Assembly: GCA_022393335.1 (NCBI GenBank)
Contig: JAJEKB010000591.1
Coordinates: 1-64,000 of the forward strand
DNA length: 64,000 nt
Reading direction: 5' to 3'
DNA from: Macrotrachela quadricornifera
Taxonomy: Eukaryota; Rotifera; Eurotatoria; Philodinida; Philodinidae
The position numbers and the translations under genes are program-made. Numbering within the stretch: position 1 is the stretch's first letter; the number at the start of each line of letters is the position of its first letter. The notes below the pieces were generated by a model. The model had not been told where the DNA came from. It saw nothing but the letters and a program-made list of their open reading frames with translations, and did no database searches. Positions 22,129 to 30,196 of the stretch are shown here, in pieces.

Positions 22129-24379
22129 TATTAAATAATCGAAATAAGAGAAAATTTGTACACAAAAAATAAAAAGTACCCGCCATAAATGTATTTCTCA
22201 ATATATAATAGTTTTCTTTTAAATATATTATCGATTAATACATAATTGTGCATGAGAGAGCCAGCGATGACTAGCTTAATAGAATGAAGTCTATTCTGTA
22301 TTAGAGCCGCTATAGCTGAGTGATAAAGTTCATCGAGTTTAGTCGCCGTGAGGCATAGAACGACCTTGGGGAAATCGCGCATGACTATTTGACTCGAGTC
22401 ATCTATGCGATAGCATACTGCAGAGTTGGAACCGATTCAGAATTTTCGAACCGATCCGGTCATGCCGGTTAAAAACAGTTGTTCTTCTTAGGTTTTGGGA
22501 TATCTCCAAGACGAAATATCATACTACAGTCGTTTACATTTGTAAAGTTCCCTAAAGATAAATATATAATATTTCTTTCGCGTGAAAAAAGAATCATCTA
22601 GCCAACAGTTGATTGTTACTCTGCAAATCTTGAATTTTTGCACTCAGGCTTTCCATAAAAACCTAATGTTTCTCTTTAAATATCGATCCCGACTTGAATC
22701 CGGTCTCTAACAAAACATCAATGAGATAAGTTCAGAAGTTTATCTCAGGTGACATAGTTATGATTGCGCCTTTTACGAAATCAAGTTAAATTCAAAAGAG
22801 TCGACAACTAAACTTGCTCTCGACATATTTTATTATAAAAACATGGTGTACCTACACTCTAAAAAACAAAAGGTATTTTACCGAACTTCAAAAGTACTGT
22901 ATTTTTGTAGCGAACTATTTTAGGTTCGGTGGAATGTAAATAGTTTGGTAGTTATCATACAAAACCGTTTTAAGTTCAGCAGATTAAGTAGGATTTCGTA
23001 GCTTTGATACAGAACCTTCTAAAGGTTCTCTACGTTTTATACTAAACTACTAATAGTTCTATGTATTTTATACGAAACTACTGACAGTTCCGTTAACGTT
23101 CTGAAGGTTCCGTAGATGTTATACCGAACCAGCTGATAGCTCTGTAGACTCTCTGAAGGTTCTGCAATTTACTTATTAATCCTTGCATAATTTTGTTAAG
23201 CATTGAAAGGTTTTGTGTACGGCGTACAAAACCATATGTGGTTCTGCAGTTTATCGAAAGTTTCCAATATTTTTTCCTTAATCACGGCTGTTCAGGATTA
23301 GCTTCAGCACCGAATTTATTTAAGAATATCTACTTTTGTGGTACCTTACAAAATGTGTCAGATGTAACCAGTAGCAAGAATGGGAATGAAGGAAGAAACG
23401 TGGAAGATAGTAGTACGCATTCTTTTTTAGAAACAAATGAGGACGATGGAATCGAACCACAAGAGAACCAGAATAACGATACAGAAGTGTGGAATTTACT
23501 TAGCAAATCGGAGAAATAATTAACATAATATACAGAGTTAAGTAGACACCATGTCTAGTAGTGAAAGAAATTAGAAATTTACATATTAGTTACAATTAAT
23601 GATAAGGTGCATTTATTGAAGCAGGAATCCGAATAACACTGAAATAGCTAGAGGTCTTGTAAAAAAGAAAAGCATAGGTTCAATGTATCAGTTAACGCTG
23701 GACTATCAGATAAAGAGGAACATTTATAACGATAAAGAATTCGAGATCGGATAAATAGACGGAGAAGAATTAGTTCACTACTGAGCTGTTTGAATTTTCT
23801 TCATTTTAAGAATTTTGTATTTTAACTTTGTAAGTGCCTATGATGGACCTATCAGAACTAATATTATTCTTTTCGTGTTTCAATCCATCTGTTTCTACAT
23901 GATATCGCTACTGCCCAGTAAAAATTGTGTTTTAGATAGACAACGAATTATATACAAGTCCGATATTTATCAATTAAAATTTAGGATTTAGTTATCAATT
24001 TATCTTTCTAATCGATAAATTATATTTATTATATTTGGTGCTTTTTTTCAAGTCTTTTGGCATTGATCTATTAAATTCGCAAGCAAACGTTATCTTAATT
24101 GAAATATTAAGAAAGATGCTTGCTTCTTTAGAAAAAAGCTTTTCTTTAAAATACTTATTTATTTTAGTTTCTTCAGATACGTGGTTATTTCAGTTGAAGA
24201 TTCAATTGACACGTTATCTTCGAATTTATCCAATTGATTTTTTTCTACTTTGGGTCAGCTTCATTTCTGGTTTTGATTTATTACATTCGTAAGCAAAGTT
24301 TTTTTTATAAATCACATCGGCAATCATATATCTATGTTTTTATGTACTGAAATGTTATGAACTAATTTTTTATTACAAG

Positions 24380-24885
24380 TTGACACATTCTTTGAATATG
24401 TGAGTACTTATATATATAAATAACATGAATTAATTTTTCTTTATAGGATGACCAATTCCTTGAATAGATAAGTTTTATATATAAAAACTCTATGAATTTA
24501 CTTTTCTATTATAGGTCGATCGTGTCCTCGAAAAGGTAAGTTTTTATATATAGAAATATTATAAATTTATTTTTCTATTGTAGGTTGATCAAATCTATGA
24601 ACAGGTAAGTTTTCATATATAGAAATTCTATGAATTAATCTTTCTATTATAGGTTGATCAAAGCCTATTGTAGGTAAGTTTTTATATGTATAGAAATACT
24701 ATTAATTTATTCTTTTATCGTAGGTTGATCGAATCATATTGTAGGTAAGTTTCTATATATAGAAATACTATGAAATAATTTTTCTATTATAGATTGACAC
24801 CAACATGGAATAGGTAAGTTTTATCACATAAAGTACCTTATATAAATTTTTGTGTTTTAGATCGATCCAAACATCAATTTCATTG
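24380..24885 (+). repeat. Tandem array of micro-exon/intron-like units (~69-bp period)
   Basis: Eight successive units each read: pyrimidine-rich acceptor ending AG, a short block, then a donor (usually GTAAGT). Blocks: 24380-24399, 24447-24467, 24515-24535, 24584-24604, 24653-24673, 24724-24744, 24793-24813 and 24861-24885. Six are exactly 21 nt. The intervening 47-50 nt are intron-sized for this genome. Taken as exons, one phase is open through all eight, and six of the seven junctions encode Arg (AG|G or AG|A). The blocks read LTHSLN, MTNSLN, SIVSSK, LIKSMN, LIKAYC, LIESYC, LTPTWN and SIQTSISL. Block 2 has a mutated donor (ATAAGT). Either a gene built of heptapeptide micro-exons or a minisatellite that grew from an exon-intron unit. 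Confidence 0.55.
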
Positions 24886-24907
24886 GTAAGTAGCAATTTA
24901 AAAATAG

Positions 24908-25018
24908 CTGTTGACAGTAATGACGTAACCATGACCATTCTGGTGGTTGGGCTCACGGTCACATGTGAACGCGAGCTCAACCACCGGAATGGTGTTGGTT
25001 GCGTCATTAGTTGACAGT
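24908..25018. repeat. Long imperfect hairpin (~52-bp arms)
   Basis: The sequence is palindromic about CACATGTG at 24960-24967. The left arm contains TAATGACGTAACC, ACCATTCTGGTGGTTG and GCTCACGG; the right arm contains the inverse CGCGAGC, CAACCACCGGAATGGT and GGTTGCGTCATTA. Mismatches are scattered and there is almost no loop. It is GC-richer than its surroundings. Confidence 0.6.
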
Positions 25019-25367
25019 TTTAATCAATAGATAAAAGGTTTAGTAGAGATCGAGTGTACGAAACCTTCAGTTCGGATTTGTGAAAAGGGTTCGGTACGAA
25101 ACCTATGTGCAGAACCTTTTAACTGATTTCCTAAAATGGTTTAGTACGAAACCTTCTTTTTGCGGAACCAAAAAAAGGTTTCGAGTTTGTATCCAAGGAA
25201 AGATCCCTTTTTGGTTTCGTAAAAAACCTTTTTTTTTAGAGTGTAGAAAATTATGAAATTCATTTTTTGACTCAACCCTGAGAGGAAACAGAGTGAAATT
25301 CCTCAAATCGATAAAAACGGGTCGGTTCAAGCATTTCAATCGGACCAGTTCCAACTCTGACATACTG

Positions 25368-26194
25368 ACTACCTTCTCACATACGCGAGCCGTTGTGGTT
25401 GATTAAGCAGACTAATTCTGAGTCAGGTCGGTCTTTTTTTGCTTCTATTCCTGTCAACAGATCATTTTTTCCCAGATGGTATTAATGTAGAAGAAATACT
25501 CACTGCTGGTACATGAAAGCCTATAGAAGAACAAAGAAATTTTTTTCTTTTTTCTTTATTAAGATTCTTCTTCATCCAAATGAATATCGGGAAGAAGCCT
25601 TACACTTAGGTGCTACGATCTGTTTATGTAGATTTATATTATTATCAATTGAAATATGTGAAACACATATATAAATTGTCTGATTTTGCATTACGTGATG
25701 ATGATCATGATCATCAATGATTATCATCAGATGTAAATGTCCATGATGATATTGAGTGTTATAGTGACGAAAAAAATAAATAATAAAGATATTATTATTC
25801 TATAGAATAAAGGAGTTTTTTAAAGTCTTTTTTTTTAATAAAAGAAAATTTGTTTTTAGATTGCTTTATAAAGAAGCCAAAACGATGAGCACGCATACTT
25901 AATTAAGCAAGCAAAAAAATCAAAATAAATATAAAATCTAGTGAATGATTAACAAATAACACGGATTGATATTATTGTTATGTTGAAAAATTTATAATAT
26001 CTGTTAATTAAGATTAATAAATAAAACGAAGTGAAGTCTATTATGCTTTCTTATTCAAAGTTTAAACTTTGATCTTATTAACATATATATTTCATAGTTG
26101 AATGACGAATAATTCGTTTCGACTCAATCAAATTGAATTGAATTTTTGAAAAGTAGCTCGCATCGATTCGAATTCGAACGGTGGTATTCTTATT
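25368..26194. other. Intergenic, with one degraded acidic coding trace
   Basis: At about 25665-25785 a plus frame reads KLSDFALRDDDHDHQ, an in-frame TGA, then LSSDVNVHDDIECYSDEK. It looks like a dead exon. The rest is AT-rich with no gene seen. Confidence 0.3.
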
Positions 26195-26525
26195 TATCAA
26201 AGAAACACTTTTTATTTAACATCAAAATAAACTTTTTGTTCGGCATGAAAAAAAATTGTTTTAACTCGAAAAAAAAATGTTTTTTTTAACATCAGAAAAA
26301 ACCTTTTTATTCAACAATAAAAAAATCTTTGCTTTAACATGGAAAAAAACACTCGTTTTAACATCACAAAAATACTTTTTTTTTAATATCAAACATAAAC
26401 TTACTATGTAATAAAAAAAACCTTGTTTGAAAAAAAAAACTTCATTTTCAACATCAAAAAGACACCTTTTGGTTAACAAAACAAAAAAAAAAAATTTTTT
26501 AACGTCCAAAAAAATAACATCTTTT
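26195..26525. repeat. Degenerate A/T-rich tandem repeat (~30-bp unit)
   Basis: Loose repetition of TTTTTAACATCAAAAAAAC-like units about 28-36 bp long, roughly ten copies, heavily drifted. An open frame on the minus strand across it (DVKKxxFF motifs) is a by-product of the repeat. Confidence 0.5.
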
Positions 26526-26527
26526 GT

Positions 26528-26822
26528 TTAATCCATATCAGCAAGTGATTCTGCTGTTGGTGCTATTTTAAAACAAAGATAAACATAGTATTGATATGTA
26601 GAAAGAACAAAAAGAAAAATTTACTAACTTGATAGATAAATAAAATGATTATCATTCCAGTTCTTCTCTGTTATTTTATGTCGTCGTTTTGTTACATATT
26701 TTAAAGCACCTGTTATTGTATCAGCAATGCACACAGATAATTCAAATCATTTTTCATCATGGTTTATTGTTGCAGAATCACTTCCAATAATAGCAGCATC
26801 AGTAGTATTAGCAGCATCCATA
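26528..26822 (-). pseudogene. Gene fragment with an in-frame TGA, unknown family
   Basis: On minus the frame begins at about 26822 (MDAANTTDAAIIGSDSATIN), meets TGA after HDEK, and continues in the same frame as FELSVCIADTITGALKYVTK and KITEKNWNDNHFIYLS. It then joins across a 56-58-nt intron-like gap to TPTAESLADMD and TAA at 26528-26530. The persistence of coding-like sequence beyond the stop suggests a single Trp (TGG) to TGA change. It abuts the foldback element on its right, so the 5' part of the gene is probably missing. The product is not recognised. Confidence 0.4.
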
Positions 26823-26823
26823 C

Positions 26824-27254
26824 AATGGTCTATTTGATTTCAGATTGAATTCCAAAAAAAAAAATTCAATTCAATTCCAAGTGAAATTGCAGGGGCAATG
26901 GGACTATGGGACTACATGGACCTATGAGACTACATGGGACTATGGGACTTCATGGGACAACATGGGACTATGGGACAATATGAGACTATGAGACAACATG
27001 GGACTATGGGCTTACATGGGACTATGAAATTTCGTAGTCCCATAGTCCCATGTAGTCCCGTAGTCTCATGTAGTCCCATAGTCCCATAATCCCATGTAGT
27101 CCCATTGTCCCATGTAGTCCCATAGTCCCATGCTAGTCCCATATAGTCCCTTAGTCCCATGTTGTTACATGTAGTCCCATAGTCCCATAGTATGTTGAAA
27201 AAGTTGAGGTAAATTTTTTCGTCTTCGAATTCAATCTGAAATCGAAAAGACCAT
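26824..27254. mobile_element. Foldback element with inverted minisatellite arms
   Basis: Termini ATGGTCTATTTGATTTCAG (26827 onward) and its inverse CTGAAATCGAAAAGACCAT (to about 27254) extend inward through a perfect 17-bp match (GATTTCAGATTGAATTC / GAATTCAATCTGAAATC). Between them are a direct ATGGGACT array and its inverted counterpart. No protein is encoded. The element sits exactly between two truncated gene fragments. Confidence 0.6.
26897..27190. repeat. Palindromic ATGGGACT minisatellite
   Basis: The left half (26897-27025) is made of ATGGGACTATGGGACTAC-type units. After the short centre GAAATTTC (27026-27033), the right half (27034-27190) is the same array in inverted orientation (GTAGTCCCATAGTCCCAT). 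The two halves could pair over about 130 bp. Open frames across it are artefacts. Confidence 0.7.
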
Positions 27255-27296
27255 AGACTCCAATCGATCGTACTGAATAAAAATGTAATTATACCA

Positions 27297-27821
27297 ATGG
27301 TATTAGATAATAATGATTCACAATTAAGACACAATTCTATAATGAATGGATCAATCATTATAATATTATTACATGAGATATTTCATATTCTTCGTCGTAC
27401 AATTATTCGGCCAACAGTTAATTTATTTTATCCTCGAACGCCGAAACGTTCTATTGTATCACGAAATAATATCAAAGTGGAGGAAGGTGATACACAAATA
27501 GAAGATAGGCTATTTGGATTTGTCGTTGAATCTTTTGGAAATTCAAGTAGTCTATTTTTATTGACTATTGAAAATTGGCGAGAATTATCACATGAACAAT
27601 TCAAAAAAAATTTATATTCAGCGAAAGAAGACGATGAATTATGGAATCCAAACAATCCGGATGCCAATCCAAGACGTCATCTGTGGTATTTACCATGCAA
27701 AGGTGACTTGATGATTGAAACAACGGAAAATACTGAAAAAGAAATAAAAACAAAGTGGCAAATGTCGTTAGATTGTTTGCCGTTAGGCATATGTGGTACA
27801 CCATATACAGGTCAATATTAA
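27297..27821 (+). CDS. Orphan 174-aa protein with an HExxH motif, possibly 5'-truncated
   Basis: ATG at 27297 to TAA at 27819-27821. Near the N-terminus, after a hydrophobic stretch, is LLHEIFHIL, which contains the HExxH zinc-peptidase pattern. A polar alpha/beta-looking body follows (DRLFGFVVESFGNSSS, TIENWRELSHEQFKKN) and ends LGICGTPYTGQY. No third zinc ligand can be assigned, so protease activity is not claimed. The same frame is open and coding-like upstream to 27240, right into the terminal repeat of the foldback element, suggesting that insertion removed the original 5' end and that 27297 is at best a secondary start. Confidence 0.5.
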   Translation: MVLDNNDSQLRHNSIMNGSIIIILLHEIFHILRRTIIRPTVNLFYPRTPKRSIVSRNNIKVEEGDTQIEDRLFGFVVESFGNSSSLFLLTIENWRELSHEQFKKNLYSAKEDDELWNPNNPDANPRRHLWYLPCKGDLMIETTENTEKEIKTKWQMSLDCLPLGICGTPYTGQY

Positions 27822-28531
27822 GCTGACACATTTTTCTTTGTTTATTGCATCTATCATTGAAATCTTTTTCTCTACTTTCTCGTCATGTTATTTGTACATT
27901 CACTTTTGTATGTTTATTTCATTATCTATCAAATGACAAGTAGCTCAATTTTAATTAAAATACTCAGAAACTGTCACAATTGTTAAAGATAAGTATTCGT
28001 TTTTTTGTACATTGCTTAACATATTGTTGCCTATTATTTTGTGGCCTTAAAAGGTAGATGAAAAGAGAGGGATGAGGGTCAAGGTGGGCGGATGAAGGTG
28101 AAAGGGAGCGTATGGGTGATGATCTTCTCTTCACCTTCGAGTCTAAGACAGATGACGAAATTGACATTTGCCCTTAGATCTTTGATAATTTTAATCGATC
28201 ATTTTTTTATCAGTTTCAATTCACTGATTTTCGTTATTCAATGAAATCTCTCAATATATGGAATGTTTTCAAGAACTGTCTATCATCAACAATGATCAAT
28301 ATCAAGCAAAAAAGATGTCCGTTAATATGTCTTATCTTTATTGATAAATAAAGTCTATTGATTTGTGGCATACACAAGCGAAAAGAGTGTTTCTCTAAAT
28401 ATGATCAAAAAAAGAAAAGTTTCAGATAATAAAGAATTTCTTGTCACTTGAAATTTGAATAGAATTTAATTTGATTTTATTCGTCAAATATCTGGAGTTG
28501 AAATCAGATGAATTCGATCAACGAAAGTTAC
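27822..28531. other. Intergenic, no gene seen
   Basis: AT-rich, apart from a GC-richer patch at 28050-28170 (GGTGGGCGGATGAAGGTG) that shows no coding frame or RNA fold I can name. The right part lies where the 3' exons of the neighbouring minus-strand pseudogene would be expected, and none are found. Confidence 0.35.
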
Positions 28532-29386
28532 CATTTTGCTAATTTTTGTCGGCCCCAATCTTTAGGAACAATTGTCATCAGACGAACCCTTTCATCAACA
28601 CCACTATCAACATATAACTTTTTTAAACCACTCAAAAGTTCGCTCGACTCATATATTGTTAGTTCATGAGGATTTGGATCATTAGAAAGTTGAGGTTTCC
28701 CATCCAATACATCGCATAATCGATTTAATTTTCGATAAACTTCATCAACTCTGGTTCGAATGGGTGATACTGCTGATCTAAATACAATCGTCATTTCAGA
28801 AAATTCGAGTTGAGTTTGCAAACTAACCTGTCATGAATCGGATCCATGTTCAGTAATTTAAATACAGCTGATAATACCTCCATTGCTTTGTCTTTCTTAT
28901 GTTCGAGTTCATAGAAAATATGATCTGTCTCTTTGTTCATCGATTCGGGATCAGTTGTGCCCTCATCCATATGTGGTATTTATCATCATTGTCATCTGAT
29001 TCAGCTATAATACCACTATCGATATGAGGATTTTGTTTCTCTTCTTCCTTCAATTCATTGACATCCATATCGACAACATCATTATCATTATTATCATCAT
29101 CATCATCATCATCATTTTTATTTTGATTGATAGGAGAGCTTTCTGTCATGAATTCTTCACTACTTGAACTTTCATCGTCGTTGACTTCCATTGATTGATG
29201 AGTCATCATTTTCTTCGATTCAAATGTATGGCATCTTGGACATAACCAACGAATTCGATTGTGAGCCACATTATATTGAGAAATCAAAAAGTTCGAAAGC
29301 TGTAAAGACACAACCTTGATTCCTTTTGGCACAAGTGTAGATTTTCCATGATTTATCGAATGTTCACAATATTTTTGTCTTGGCAT
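28532..29386 (-). pseudogene. Frameshifted, 3'-truncated zinc-binding-like gene
   Basis: From ATG at 29386 (MPRQKYCEHSINHGKSTL) the frame includes a Cys/His pattern typical of zinc binding (CEH...H, then WLCPRCHTF). An acidic Ser/Asp tract follows, reaching DDNDDKYH. Coding sequence then continues only in another frame (HMDEGTTDPESMNKE, KKDKAMEVLSAVFKLL), so there is a frameshift near 28970. A 49-nt intron (28778-28827) leads to SAVSPIRTRVDEVYRKLN...VPKDWGRQKLAKW. It stops at a donor-like GTAACT (28531) with no further exon in reach. The product is unknown; the layout suggests a dead member of a nuclear-protein family. Confidence 0.45.
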
Positions 29387-30196
29387 CAAGATAAAATTTT
29401 GGAAAAAAAAAGAGATACTACTGAGCAATCAATATCTTTACTAATATTCAATGATCCATCCCGTAATCTTATTCGTTTAAGATCAGGACATTTTTAGTAA
29501 CACATCACGTTTTAAATCTAAAGATGTCCTTACACAGAAATGGAAAGTCTATCATTTCGATAACACTGTCCTTTTCGACTGCGTTCTCCTACTTTTGTGA
29601 GACCGCTTCATGACAAACCTTTCTAGTGATGTGAGCAAAGTCATCAGTTCAGCATCATTTCGAGAGGATAGTATCATCAAAATTCTCGTACTCTACGAAG
29701 AAAATAAGACAAAATTTCTTCGAATTAATTGAATCTAATTCACATTCACGAAATAGGACTATTATTATATACATAGAAAATGACTTACCACATATGACTT
29801 TCAATAAGACCAGTCTGATTACTATCAGAAAACATGTTTCTAGACTTGTTTGATATTTATGAGTACTAAAAAATTTCGAAAAAAGGGCTTTTGATGAAGT
29901 TCTAGACGTTTTTCTGTCATTTTTTCTATATATGAAAAACCGCTGTAGGTATACCTAAAAAACTCGGGGTTTTTCGCAGATAAGATCCAATTTTTTTTTC
30001 ACCAAAAGTGTTTTCTAACAAAGATCGGATGTTTGAGCCGAAAAAAATCGAAAAAAAAACCTTTTCAAAAAAGTGAATGGATCCTCATGGATTCACCCTG
30101 TTATTAATAATAATCAAATAAATGAATTTATTTAAATAAAAAATATTTTTCTAAAATATAATTAAATTCTTATTTCTCTTATAAAGAAATAAATTT
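29387..30196. other. Intergenic, no gene seen
   Basis: Upstream flank of the pseudogene and downstream flank of the hydrolase gene. A possible short coding trace on minus at about 29430-29482 (GSLNISKDIDCSVVS) could be an upstream exon. Nothing else found. Confidence 0.35.

Larger units (their letters stand above)
22855..25243. mobile_element. Nested TA-flanked element with subterminal repeats, 2.39 kb
   Basis: The ends CACTCTAAAAAACAAAAGG (left) and CCTTTTTTTTTAGAGTG (right) are inverted repeats of about 33 imperfect bp, each bordered by TA (22853-22854 and 25244-25245), as for TA-targeting transposons. Inside both ends are many degenerate copies of a GGTTC/GAACC motif with TTATACxAAAC (22900-23240 and 25040-25230), the layout of subterminal transposase-binding repeats. 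The interior carries an acidic open frame with no ATG at about 23320-23519 (plus, ending NLLSKSEK), the micro-exon-like array and a long hairpin. No transposase was recognised. Confidence 0.55.
22421..25359. mobile_element. hAT-like non-autonomous transposon, 2.94 kb
   Basis: The left end is CAGAGTTGGAACC and the right end GGACCAGTTCCAACTCTG, inverted over at least 12 bp with weaker similarity continuing inward (GAACCGATCCGG / CCCGTTTTTA region). The element is flanked by 8-bp near-identical direct repeats, GCATACTG (22413-22420) and ACATACTG (25360-25367). hAT elements make 8-bp duplications and often begin CAG. No transposase frame is visible. Most of its length is filled by a second, nested element. 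Confidence 0.62.

Noticed and set aside
24768..25007. 79-codon open frame on minus over the hairpin
   Set aside because: It crosses the palindrome and the micro-exon array antisense and has no splice or start support.
26930..27358. 142-codon open frame on minus with TMGLHGTMGL-type repeats
   Set aside because: It is a by-product of the ATGGGACT minisatellite; no ATG-plus-splice logic and composition set entirely by the repeat.
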